DNA of 11,891 nucleotides from JANSWY01 sp038525605 (GCA_038525605.1 JBCBHL010000235.1:1-11891), one strand, 5' to 3'; shown: positions 1 to 8,112, numbered from the stretch's first letter. Program-made: numbers and translations. Notes: generated by a model not told the origin, from the sequence alone.

Positions 1-1
1 G

Positions 2-1741
2 ACTTCCGGAAGTTGTATAAGACATGGTGCTGTCTCCATAGGCTGTGTTAAAATCTCCGGAAGTCAAATTACCGTAGTAGGTTATCAGGCAGGAAGAAGC
101 GTTACTACCAGTGAATTGGTAGCCATTGGTTACCAGGCTGGTTACACCAACACCACAGGATTTGACAATACTTTTGTCGGAGCTCAAGCCGGAAGATTAA
201 ACAGAAACGGTGGTGACAACACCTTTATGGGAACTGAATCCGGAGAAAACAACACCACTGGTTATGACAATGCTTTCTTTGGAGAAGAATCAGGGACATT
301 GAACACCACCGGTTATGAAAATACCTTTATTGGTGAAGATGCCGGTTTTAGCAACACCACTGGTTACAAGAACGTCTTTGTAGGAAATGAGGCCGGAATC
401 AGTGCAGACGTTGGTTACAGAAACGTGGCAGTAGGATCGGAAGCCATGTCCGATGTAGATGATGGCCACCACAATACTTCGATAGGAGATTCATCAGCAA
501 TTGATATTGGAGATGGTATATACAATACAATGATTGGTGCTGCAGCGGGGGTTGCTACAGAATGGGCAGACTATAACACCTTTGTGGGTTCGATGTCCGG
601 ATGGGACAACAACAGAACAAATAGTACTACCAATGCCAATCGAAATACTTACGTCGGTCACCTTTCCGGTGCATCAAACAGGGAAGGTCAGGATAATGCC
701 GGATTTGGTGCATTTTCAGGATACGGAAGAGCACAGTCAGGGGTGGATTTTGCTGGTAACACCAACAGAAACAGAACAACTTTCTTTGGGGCAGCAGCCA
801 TTGCTGCACAAAATGACGTCATCACAATGGGTTACTTTTCTTATAATGAAGGGCAATACGCCATTGGAATCGGAAATGAAGGAGATATGCAGAACGCGGT
901 AGGTACTATCGGAATGGGTTACCAGTTTGCTACTACTGATGCTTCGGATTCTTCTGTAGTAATAGGAAACCAGTCGAGTATTTCGCAGCGTAATGTGGTG
1001 GGAATTGGAAATAAGGTATCAATCAGCAACCTCAATGGTATTGCCATCGGATCATTAGCTTCTACAGCAGGAGATCAGGGTATTGCGCTGGGAGCTGAAA
1101 GTAGTGTAACTGCAGAAAACTCTGTTGCCATCGGATATGGAACTTCTGTGACTACCAGCAATGAGGTTTACCTGGGAAATGCTGCTACTACCAACATTGG
1201 AGGTACTGTCAACTGGACAGCTTTATCAGACGGTAGATTCAAAGATGATGTAAAAGAAAACGTACCTGGTTTGGATTTTATCAATACTTTAAGACCGGTA
1301 ACCTATAAATATGATCCTGAAAAAATAGCTTCACACAGAGGAGAGAACAGCTCTTTAAACTTTGATGATAAAAAAGAAGTAGTCTACACCGGATTCATTG
1401 CTCAGGAAGTAGAAAAGGCTGCAAATCAGTTAAACTATGATTTCAGTGGTGTGAAAGTTCCTGAGAACACAGATACCGATATGTACGGAATCAGATATGC
1501 AGAGTTTGTAGCACCGTTGGTGCAGGCAGTTCAGGAATTGGATGCAAAAGTGAAGAAGCTTGAGCAAATGCTGGAGACAAAAGATCAGTTACTTCAGGAA
1601 AAAGAACTTGAAATTACTGCATTGAGTGATCAGCAAAAACAAATAAACCTGATTCTGAAAAGACTACAAATGTTGGAAGGTGATCAGATCAATGAGGTGA
1701 TGTCTGGACAGCAGACGACAAAAATCTCTTCTAATCAATGA
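2..1741 (+). CDS. Trimeric tail-fibre-like surface protein with YadA-like head repeats and C-terminal S74 chaperone domain (5' partial)
   Basis: The frame is open from the left edge, with no ATG, so the gene starts upstream. The first possible internal start, TTG at 116, falls inside the repeats and is unlikely to be real. From 149 there are 17-residue repeats of the NTTGYDNxFxGxxAG type. From about 1000 to 1200 they become YadA-head-like motifs (GIAIGS, GIALGA, SVAIGY), which in that family form a trimeric left-handed beta-roll. The S74 (intramolecular chaperone, auto-processing) domain begins at SDGRFKDDV: Ser codon 1226-1228 and Lys codon 1241-1243 have the Ser-x4-Lys spacing of the endosialidase-type self-cleaving dyad. 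The end, about 1500-1680, is heptad-like and charged (VKKLEQMLETKDQLLQEKE), a probable trimeric coiled coil. Expected behaviour is trimer assembly followed by release of the chaperone. No T9SS tail is present, so the export route is unclear. The stop overlaps the next start (ATGA), suggesting translational coupling. Confidence 0.85.
   Translation, partial: TSGSCIRHGAVSIGCVKISGSQITVVGYQAGRSVTTSELVAIGYQAGYTNTTGFDNTFVGAQAGRLNRNGGDNTFMGTESGENNTTGYDNAFFGEESGTLNTTGYENTFIGEDAGFSNTTGYKNVFVGNEAGISADVGYRNVAVGSEAMSDVDDGHHNTSIGDSSAIDIGDGIYNTMIGAAAGVATEWADYNTFVGSMSGWDNNRTNSTTNANRNTYVGHLSGASNREGQDNAGFGAFSGYGRAQSGVDFAGNTNRNRTTFFGAAAIAAQNDVITMGYFSYNEGQYAIGIGNEGDMQNAVGTIGMGYQFATTDASDSSVVIGNQSSISQRNVVGIGNKVSISNLNGIAIGSLASTAGDQGIALGAESSVTAENSVAIGYGTSVTTSNEVYLGNAATTNIGGTVNWTALSDGRFKDDVKENVPGLDFINTLRPVTYKYDPEKIASHRGENSSLNFDDKKEVVYTGFIAQEVEKAANQLNYDFSGVKVPENTDTDMYGIRYAEFVAPLVQAVQELDAKVKKLEQMLETKDQLLQEKELEITALSDQQKQINLILKRLQMLEGDQINEVMSGQQTTKISSNQ
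149..607 (+). repeat. Tandem 51-bp (17-codon) repeats in the fibre gene
   Basis: At least eight consecutive in-frame units begin at 149, 200, 251, 302, 353, 404, 455 and 506, with a ninth degenerate unit from 557. The consensus is N-T-T-G-[YF]-x-N-[TV]-F-[VI]-G-x-x-[AS]-G-x-x. Copies 3 to 5 are the most alike. Weaker units of 13 to 16 codons with the same V-x-I-G core run back to the window edge (glycines at codons 41, 80 and 128), so the array continues upstream. The repeat is conserved in protein rather than strictly in DNA. Confidence 0.85.
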
Positions 1742-4700
1742 TCATTAATCTGATGAAGATACAGATGAGGTTCAAAGATTTTACTGCTATTCGCTTATTG
1801 CTGATAAGCGGGTTAGTAGGATTGTCCCTCACATTGAATGCACAGGTAACTGCCTCCGGCGGTGAGACTGCCATCAATGTGACGACAGCCGAATCACAAA
1901 GAGTACCCGCTATTTCTATGAACAGCGCGGAACAATATGTGATTACCTGGCAGTCATGGGCACAGGATGGAGATGGTTGGGGTGTTTATGCAAGCACTTT
2001 TGACCTGGGTGCAGGAACAAATCCTGTTAGTGAAACAATTATCAACAACGGTCAGACCGTCGGGTCTCAGCTAAACCCGGATGCGGCAATGGCCTCTGAT
2101 GGTGATTTCGTAGTGGTCTATCAGGATGAAGTGGCAGACACTGACGGATGGGGGATTTACTTCTCTATGCTGACTATAAATGGTACCAGAAACATTAGCG
2201 ATCTGATACTCAATCAGACGACTGCTGGTAATCAGAGACATCCTGCAGTAGCTGTTACCAATAGCGATTCCTACGTTGTGGTATGGGAAAGCGAAGGCCA
2301 GATATACGGAAGATTGATCAACTCTACAGGCGCACTAGTTGGTAATGAGTTTCAAATCAGTGCCAATGATGTGGGTGTCTCACACCTGTATCCGGATGTA
2401 GCAACTAAAGCTGATGGTAGCTTTATTGTGGCATGGCAGGCAATCAACACATCAGGACAAAGCTTCATTGTAGCCAGAGAAATGACTAGTGCCGGAGTTG
2501 CCGTTGCAGATGCATTTGGCGTTTCTTCGGATTCTACTCTCAGCAAGGCTAACCCCGCTATTGCTACCAGCAGCGCAGATGAGTTTGTAATTACCTGGTC
2601 TCAGTATATTTCCGAAACAAATATCACGGACGTTTTTGCTACCAAATACGATAATAGCGGAAGTGTTGCTCTGAGTGAATTCAGAGTAAATGCTGCCAGA
2701 GCAAACGCTCAAAATCAGGTAGATGTTGGTATGACTGACGCCGGAGCAATGGTTTTCTCTTACACGGATTTTGACAAAGATGGCGATAAGGCTGGAGTCT
2801 TTCTGAATGTATTCGATGATGAAGGAACCCTGATTGTTAACAATATGCAACTCAATTCCACCACAGATGATTATCAAATGAGCGCTTCGATAGCGTTCAA
2901 TACTGACAATGGACCATTAATTGGTACCTGGCAGGACGGCTTATATGCGTCTGATACGGCCCGGGATGGAAGTGGGTACGGTATTTATTCGAGAGAGTTT
3001 GCTATTGTTGATATTACCAAACCTACAGTAGTCACACAAGATTTGACTGTTTATTTGAATTCAGCAGGTACAGCAAGTATCACAGCGGCAGATGTAGATG
3101 GGGGAAGTACTGACAATGTGGGTATCAATAGCCTTTTCATAAGTGCATCTTCTTTTGCTTGTGCCGATGTGGGTGAAAACGACGTTATTTTAACAGCATT
3201 TGACGCGGTGGGAAATCGCGGAAGTGGCAATGCAACGATTACGGTTGTTGACAGTGTAAGACCTACCGCAATTGCTCAGGATGTTTCGCTCATACTGGAT
3301 GCGGCCGGGTTTGCCTCCATTACCGTAGATGATATCGACAATGGTAGCACGGATAACTGTAGTATTTCAACCAGAACGTTGAGTAAAACCAACTATGACT
3401 CTACTGATGTAGGAGTCAATACCGTAGAATTAGAGATCACTGATGCATCAGGTAATACAAGAACAGCTACGGCACAGGTAACTATTTCAAAGAGAGATCA
3501 GGCAATTACTTTTGGAGCTTTAGCAAATGTGACTTTTGGAGATGCGCCCTTTGACCTGACTGCTACTTCAGATTCCGGACTCGGTATTACCTATACAAGT
3601 TCTGATGAGAAAGTTGTAATGATTAGTGGCAGCACAGTGACCATTGTCGGTGCGGGAACAGCGAATATCACTGCTTCTCAGGCCGGTACCGCTGTTTACA
3701 ATGCCGCCACTGATGTGGTGCAGTCAATAACTGTAGACAAAGCAGATCAGACGATCACCTTTGGTGCTTTGGCAGCTGTGACATTCGGAGATGCTCCTTT
3801 CGACCTGACTGCCACGGCAAGCTCAGGACTGGGAATAACGTATACTAGCTCAGATGAAACGGTTGCTACTGTTAGCGGTAGTACTGTCACCATAGTAGGA
3901 GCAGGAATAGCTAATATTACTGCTTCACAAGCTGGAAATGATGATTATAATGCAGCAACCAATGTCGTACAGGTTCTCACTGTGAACAGTGCTAACCAGA
4001 CGATTACCTTTGGTGCTCTGGCAGCAGTTACGTTCGGCGATGCGCCTTTCGACCTGACTGCTACGGCAAGCTCAGGACTAGGAGTAACATATGCCAGTTC
4101 TGATGAAACAGTAGTTACCATCAGCGGAAGCACAGTAACAATCGTTGGAGCAGGAACAGTCAATATTACTGCATCGCAGGCAGGAAACGATGATTACAAT
4201 GCCGCTACAGATGTGGTACAATCCCTAACGGTGAATAAGGCAAACCAGACGATTACCTTTGGCGCTTTAGCAGCAGTGACTTTCGGAGATGCACCTTTCG
4301 CACTGACAGGCACTGCCAGTTCCGGATTGGGAGTCACCTATACAAGTTCGAATGAAAACGTTGTGACTATCAGTGGTAGCACAGTCACCATTGTTGGAGC
4401 TGGAACAGCTAATATTACTGCTTCGCAGAATGGAGATGATGATTACAATGCAGCAACTAACGTAGTACAGTCGCTGACAGTGAATAAAGCGAATCAGACG
4501 ATCACCTTTGGTGCTTTGGCAGATGCAACATTTGGAGATGCTCCAATTGCACTTACGGGCACTGCCAGTTCAGGGCTCGCTGTAGACTATGAAAGTGATG
4601 ATCCAACTGTGGCCTTTGTAGATGCTGGAAATATTGTGATCGTTGGTGCAGGAACAACTACTATTTTTGCGAACCAATCGGGAAATAGTAATTATAATGC

Positions 4701-7356
4701 TGCTCCGGAAATCGAACAAACCTTAACCGTCAATAAAGCAGATCAGACGATCACTTTCGGTGCTTTGACAGCTGTGACATTTGGAGATGCTCCTTTCGAT
4801 TTGACTGGTACGACTGATTCCGGACTTGGTATTACCTATACCAGTTCTGATGAGACCGTTGTAACGATCAGTGGTAGTACAGTAACGATTGTTGGAGCCG
4901 GAACAGCTAATATTACAGCTTCACAAGCAGGTGATGATGATTACAATGCAGCTACTAACGTGGTGCAATCGCTGACAGTGAATAAGGCAAATCAGACGAT
5001 CACGTTCGGTGCTTTGGCAGATGTGACGTTTGGAGATGCGCCTTTTGCCCTTACAGGTACAGCAAGTTCTGGTTTAGGGCTTACTTATGTTAGTTCCGAT
5101 GAAACGGTGGTTACTATCAGTGGTGGTACGGTGACTGTTGTTGGAGCTGGTACAGCAAATATCACAGCATCTCAAGCCGGAAATGATGATTACAATGCAG
5201 CAACGGATGTAGTGCAATCCATTAACGTCAATAAATCTGATCAAACCATCACTTTCGATGCTTTAGCGGATGTAACATTCGGAGATGCGCCATTCAATCT
5301 GACTGCTACGACAAGTTCAGGTTTGGGATTAATCTACGTCAGTTCTGATGAGACGGTGGCAACTATCAATGGTAGTACAGTTATCATTGTTGGGGCAGGT
5401 ACTACAAATATTACTGCTTCTCAGGGTGGAGACGCAAATTACAATGCAGCAGCTGATGTTGTTCAATCCCTGACGGTGAATAAGGCAGAACAGGTGATTA
5501 CTTTTGCAGCACTTTCAAATGTAACGCAGGGTGATCCATCGTTTGATTTAGTTGCTTCCGGTGGTGCCTCAGGTAATGCAGTGACCTTTACCAGTTCAGA
5601 TCCATTAGTAGCTTCTGTTTCAGGCAATACCGTTACAATAGGTAGCTTTGGAAATACTACTATTACTGCTTCTCAAGCTGGAAATGATGATTATGAAGCT
5701 GCTGTTAACGTCGCACAGGTACTGACAGTTGATAAGTTATTCATCTGGAATGGAGCAGCCTGGAATAATGCTGGTATTCCATCAGTGATTGCAGGCGACA
5801 AGGTAAGAATAGATGGTAATTATACAGTATCAAATAGTGGGATATTCTCAGCGAGCGAACTCAATGTAACTGCTGGTAATACGCTAATGGTGGATAATCT
5901 GGAGACACTGATCGTAGAAGGTGACCTCAATAGTGATGGCTTATTGCACGTTACTTCGGGTAGTTCGTTGGTGCCGGCAACAATACCTTCAGCACAGGTT
6001 ACGGGTACCGGTTATCAGATCGACAGAACTACTACCTTTGATAACAATACAGGTAGATACAGTATCGTTGGATCACCTGTACAAAATGCAGGATTTGCTC
6101 AGCTTGGTAGTAATGCATTGGTTTATGGTTATGATGAATCAGAGCTTTATGACCCTAGCGGTACCGAAGGACTGGACAGATTTAAGACGCCAGGAGCTCT
6201 TTCACAAACGGAAATGGCAATCGGTCAGGGTTATTTCAGTGCATTTACCGGCGATTTAAATGGTCTGATCGAATTTAGCGGAACACCGAATTTCGGAGTT
6301 GTAGCTGTTGATTTGTCTTTCACGGATCATGCGCCTGTCGATGAAACTCCTTTTGAAGGATTTAACCTGGTATCGAATCCATATACACATTCTGTAAGCT
6401 ACAGCAGTTTCATGACTGGTAACAGCGGGGCTTCCATTAGCGGCAGCATTTACCTGTGGGATGATGACAATTCTGAAACGGGCAGAGGCGACAATGCAGA
6501 TTATTTGGTTGTGAATGCGATGGGTAATACCGATAGCAGAAACAATGGATTGAGCAAATGGGATGGTAATATTCGCAGTGGTCAGGGATTCTTTGTTCAG
6601 GCGACAGCGATGACGACTATCACCTTCGATCCTGCAATGATTGGCAGTAGTAACAGTGATGGTGGCTTCTTTAGAAGTGATGATTTAAATGTGATGCCGT
6701 TGAAGCTGATTCTCGATGATGGTTTCGATAAAAAAGCGACCATCGTAGGATTTGCTGATAACGCTTCCGATGGGCTGGACTCTGAATATGATGCGCCACT
6801 CCTGTCGGAAGGAAACTTAGGATTCTATTCACTGTTGTCGGACAGAGCCTATGCGATTCAGGGACTTTCAGCAGGTTATTCAAATGAAATTCCAATGGGC
6901 TTCATTGCATCGCAGGATGGAGAGTTTAGCATTTCTATCAATCAGGTTGAATCAACGGAGAGTTTTGCTGTTGTTTTCCTGAAAGATCTGGCAACAGGAA
7001 CCATTGTAGACTTACGTCAGGGAGGTTATACTTTCAATGCGACCAAAGGACGTGATGATAGCAGGTTCTTGCTTCAGGTGTTCCCTGAAACAACTACCGA
7101 TTTGGATGATGATCTGAGAAATGAGATTTATAGCTATACTGATCAGGACGAATTATTTGTAGTCTTCAAAACCGGTGATTTCCGTGAAGGTACATTTATT
7201 CTGCATGATCTGAATGGTAGAGAATTACTGAATCAGAGCACAGAAATCAGTAACAGTCGTTGGAGTACAGGAGTATCTAAGTTGCCAACGAATGTTTATC
7301 TGTTGACGGTAGTCACGGAGAAAGGTGTCTGGAGAGAGAAAGTAATGATCAAATAG
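1738..7356 (+). CDS. Giant multi-domain Ig-repeat surface protein with T9SS type A sorting tail
   Basis: This is an 1872-residue exported protein, probably an adhesin or matrix protein. The N-terminus has a hydrophobic signal segment (about residues 18-35, ending LTLNAQ); starts at M6 or M10 are also possible. Residues about 50-425 hold seven repeats, each with a P-x-[VIA]-A strand, an [FY]-V-[VI]-x-W strand and a G-[VI]-[YF] strand, suggesting a seven-bladed propeller. Residues about 426-587 are two HYR-like modules (TDNVGI, TDNCSI, DVGxNxVxLxxxDxxGN). Residues 588 to about 1333 are nine 83-residue Ig-like repeats (ITFGAL, FGDAPF, YTSSDE, VGAGTANITASQ, DYNAAT). Residues about 1335-1790 resemble the C-terminal beta-rich region common in T9SS cargo. 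The last 75 or so residues match the type A sorting domain (LFVVFK, FILHDLNGRELL, LPTNVYLLTVV, final KVMIK), which the T9SS removes when it anchors or releases cargo. The gene overlaps the upstream fibre gene by 4 bp. No enzymatic domain is visible. Confidence 0.88.
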   Translation: MIINLMKIQMRFKDFTAIRLLLISGLVGLSLTLNAQVTASGGETAINVTTAESQRVPAISMNSAEQYVITWQSWAQDGDGWGVYASTFDLGAGTNPVSETIINNGQTVGSQLNPDAAMASDGDFVVVYQDEVADTDGWGIYFSMLTINGTRNISDLILNQTTAGNQRHPAVAVTNSDSYVVVWESEGQIYGRLINSTGALVGNEFQISANDVGVSHLYPDVATKADGSFIVAWQAINTSGQSFIVAREMTSAGVAVADAFGVSSDSTLSKANPAIATSSADEFVITWSQYISETNITDVFATKYDNSGSVALSEFRVNAARANAQNQVDVGMTDAGAMVFSYTDFDKDGDKAGVFLNVFDDEGTLIVNNMQLNSTTDDYQMSASIAFNTDNGPLIGTWQDGLYASDTARDGSGYGIYSREFAIVDITKPTVVTQDLTVYLNSAGTASITAADVDGGSTDNVGINSLFISASSFACADVGENDVILTAFDAVGNRGSGNATITVVDSVRPTAIAQDVSLILDAAGFASITVDDIDNGSTDNCSISTRTLSKTNYDSTDVGVNTVELEITDASGNTRTATAQVTISKRDQAITFGALANVTFGDAPFDLTATSDSGLGITYTSSDEKVVMISGSTVTIVGAGTANITASQAGTAVYNAATDVVQSITVDKADQTITFGALAAVTFGDAPFDLTATASSGLGITYTSSDETVATVSGSTVTIVGAGIANITASQAGNDDYNAATNVVQVLTVNSANQTITFGALAAVTFGDAPFDLTATASSGLGVTYASSDETVVTISGSTVTIVGAGTVNITASQAGNDDYNAATDVVQSLTVNKANQTITFGALAAVTFGDAPFALTGTASSGLGVTYTSSNENVVTISGSTVTIVGAGTANITASQNGDDDYNAATNVVQSLTVNKANQTITFGALADATFGDAPIALTGTASSGLAVDYESDDPTVAFVDAGNIVIVGAGTTTIFANQSGNSNYNAAPEIEQTLTVNKADQTITFGALTAVTFGDAPFDLTGTTDSGLGITYTSSDETVVTISGSTVTIVGAGTANITASQAGDDDYNAATNVVQSLTVNKANQTITFGALADVTFGDAPFALTGTASSGLGLTYVSSDETVVTISGGTVTVVGAGTANITASQAGNDDYNAATDVVQSINVNKSDQTITFDALADVTFGDAPFNLTATTSSGLGLIYVSSDETVATINGSTVIIVGAGTTNITASQGGDANYNAAADVVQSLTVNKAEQVITFAALSNVTQGDPSFDLVASGGASGNAVTFTSSDPLVASVSGNTVTIGSFGNTTITASQAGNDDYEAAVNVAQVLTVDKLFIWNGAAWNNAGIPSVIAGDKVRIDGNYTVSNSGIFSASELNVTAGNTLMVDNLETLIVEGDLNSDGLLHVTSGSSLVPATIPSAQVTGTGYQIDRTTTFDNNTGRYSIVGSPVQNAGFAQLGSNALVYGYDESELYDPSGTEGLDRFKTPGALSQTEMAIGQGYFSAFTGDLNGLIEFSGTPNFGVVAVDLSFTDHAPVDETPFEGFNLVSNPYTHSVSYSSFMTGNSGASISGSIYLWDDDNSETGRGDNADYLVVNAMGNTDSRNNGLSKWDGNIRSGQGFFVQATAMTTITFDPAMIGSSNSDGGFFRSDDLNVMPLKLILDDGFDKKATIVGFADNASDGLDSEYDAPLLSEGNLGFYSLLSDRAYAIQGLSAGYSNEIPMGFIASQDGEFSISINQVESTESFAVVFLKDLATGTIVDLRQGGYTFNATKGRDDSRFLLQVFPETTTDLDDDLRNEIYSYTDQDELFVVFKTGDFREGTFILHDLNGRELLNQSTEISNSRWSTGVSKLPTNVYLLTVVTEKGVWREKVMIK
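3499..5736 (+). repeat. Nine tandem 249-bp repeats encoding Ig-like modules
   Basis: Units begin at Gln codons 3499, 3748, 3997, 4246, 4495, 4744, 4993, 5242 and 5491, exactly 249 bp apart. Units 1-4 and 6-8 are very similar in protein, while synonymous positions vary (for example in the codons for QTITFGAL). Unit 5 is divergent in its middle (YESDDP, AFVDAGN, IFANQSG). Unit 9 is the most divergent (QGDPSF, GSFGNTT) and has one extra residue near its middle. The fixed length suggests one folded domain per unit, similar to the bacterial Ig-like/MBG class. Confidence 0.93.
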
Positions 7357-7374
7357 CGATAATAGAATAATGTA

Positions 7375-7415
7375 ATCGCCAGACTGATAGTGTATCAGAC
7401 TATGAGTCTGGCGAT
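7375..7415 (+). promoter_or_regulatory. Strong intergenic hairpin between the giant protein and the PID-motif gene
   Basis: ATCGCCAGACT (7375-7385) pairs perfectly with AGTCTGGCGAT (7405-7415). Past one G-G mismatch, ATAGT (7387-7391) pairs with ACTAT (7399-7403) around a 7-base loop. No T-run follows on the + strand, so it is not a classical intrinsic terminator. It could protect a 3' end, act as a processing site, or attenuate reading into the next gene. Confidence 0.6.
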
Positions 7416-7445
7416 ACTCAAAACAAGATTATTAAAAAGAAGAAA

Positions 7446-7628
7446 ATGAAGAGATTTTTTATAACATTAGTCGGAATTACCCTGTTGGTGAATTTAGTTC
7501 CGTTGACTGCCATGGCACAGGGAGCGCCACCAGCCACTCCCATTGACGGAGGGTTGAGTCTGTTGCTGGCAGCCGGAGGCATTTACGGAGTGAAAAAACT
7601 AAACGACTACAGAAAGCAGCAAAAGTGA
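7446..7628 (+). CDS. Small PID-CTERM-type exported protein
   Basis: This 60-residue protein has two hydrophobic stretches. Residues 1-25 form a signal peptide (MKRFF, then a hydrophobic core, with AMAQ as probable cleavage site). After a short proline-rich linker (APPATP) comes PIDGG, then the hydrophobic segment LSLLLAAGGIYGV and the basic tail KKLNDYRKQQK. The motif, membrane segment and basic tail follow the layout of sortase or exosortase substrates, and the PIDGG form matches what I know as the Bacteroidota PID-CTERM protein-sorting domain. After signal cleavage only about 36 residues would remain, almost all of them sorting signal, so a carrier or structural role is hard to assign. It lies 89 bp after the T9SS gene, with a hairpin between them. 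The processing enzyme is not in this window. Confidence 0.72.
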   Translation: MKRFFITLVGITLLVNLVPLTAMAQGAPPATPIDGGLSLLLAAGGIYGVKKLNDYRKQQK

Positions 7629-7771
7629 TCAAATAATTACTTTGACTGATTGCAGACTGGTATGATTTAGATCAGTTAATCCTGACAATTGATCATAGGG
7701 AGTTATTTTCCTGTGATAATCTGTAATGAGTTGATTAAGATATTTAGTAAAAATCGGTTATACGCCGGTTG

Positions 7772-7801
7772 ATAAGCCACGTCATAGTGGCTTATTTTTT
7801 T
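7772..7801 (+). terminator. Intrinsic terminator closing the surface-protein block
   Basis: ATAAGCCAC (7772-7780) and GTGGCTTAT (7787-7795) form a perfect 9-bp stem around the 6-base loop GTCATA, followed by a T-run through 7801. It lies 143 bases past the stop of the small PID-motif gene and is the best terminator in the window. Confidence 0.88.
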
Positions 7802-7917
7802 GCTGATTTATGCATTGGCTGAGCGGTTTATGTTTTTGATTTGCCCGACGGATTCTTTTTCGATTTCCACGATCGCATCCTTTTAATTGAAAAACGATCA
7901 TTTGCTTAAATTCTACC

Positions 7918-8076
7918 ATGACAATCGCAAAATATCCATTTTTAGATATTGTGGTTGAGGAAAGTTTTATGCTGTTTTATTATTGGAGGAGATATGCAGA
8001 ATTCATTTGTGATTATTTATTACAGTTGATTATTTTACAGTTATTTAAATCAATATTTAGCCAACCAGGTAAATAA
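7918..8076 (+). CDS. Doubtful small ORF, hydrophobic and aromatic-rich (52 aa)
   Basis: An ATG at 7918 opens 52 codons ending in TAA at 8076. The product starts MTIAKYPFLDIVVEE and contains FMLFYYWRRY and DYLLQLIILQLF, so it could be a small membrane or amphipathic peptide. I recognise no family. There is no clear ribosome binding site, the region is AT-rich, and the ORF overlaps the repeats described at 8009-8080, so a chance ORF in the regulator's upstream region is at least as likely. Confidence 0.15.
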   Translation: MTIAKYPFLDIVVEESFMLFYYWRRYAEFICDYLLQLIILQLFKSIFSQPGK

Positions 8077-8080
8077 TCAC
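8009..8080. promoter_or_regulatory. Tandem and inverted repeats upstream of the Crp/Fnr gene, possible operator region
   Basis: GATTATTTATTACAGTT (8011-8027) is followed directly by GATTATTTTACAGTT (8028-8042), the same unit short of two bases. GTGATTATTTA (8009-8019) is also the exact reverse complement of TAAATAATCAC (8070-8080), about 50 bases apart. TGTGA (8008-8012), seven bases, then TTACA (8020-8024) resembles a Crp-type TGTGA-N6-TCACA site with one extra spacer base and one mismatch. This could be an autoregulatory site; binding is inferred only. Confidence 0.35.
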
Positions 8081-8112
8081 TGGTATTTAACGTTTTGAGT
8101 AATTGACATCAG

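Larger units (their letters stand above)
7802..8112. other. AT-rich gene-free stretch upstream of the Crp/Fnr gene
   Basis: After the terminator there are 311 bases with no convincing gene. The first half shows no clear structure. The second half carries the tandem and inverted repeats listed separately and one doubtful 52-codon ORF. It probably contains the promoter of the regulator gene, but I could not find an exact TAnnTTTG box; TTCATTTG at 8002-8009 differs by one base and has a TTG 16 bases upstream. Confidence 0.5.

Noticed and set aside
2..13. Perfect 12-bp palindrome ACTTCCGGAAGT at the window edge, with a near copy 51 bases later
   Set aside because: The 51-bp spacing matches the coding repeat of the fibre gene, so it is explained by in-frame repeat codons (TSGS and ISGS).
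149..607. CRISPR-like regular repeat spacing
   Set aside because: There are no unique spacers; the units are contiguous, in frame and encode a protein repeat.
534..902. 122-codon + strand ORF overlapping the fibre gene
   Set aside because: It lies in another frame of a clear repeat protein, and its composition shows no domain.
2452..2877. 141-codon minus-strand ORF inside the giant gene
   Set aside because: It lies fully within a well-supported coding region, shows no recognisable family, and is a shadow of the + strand frame.
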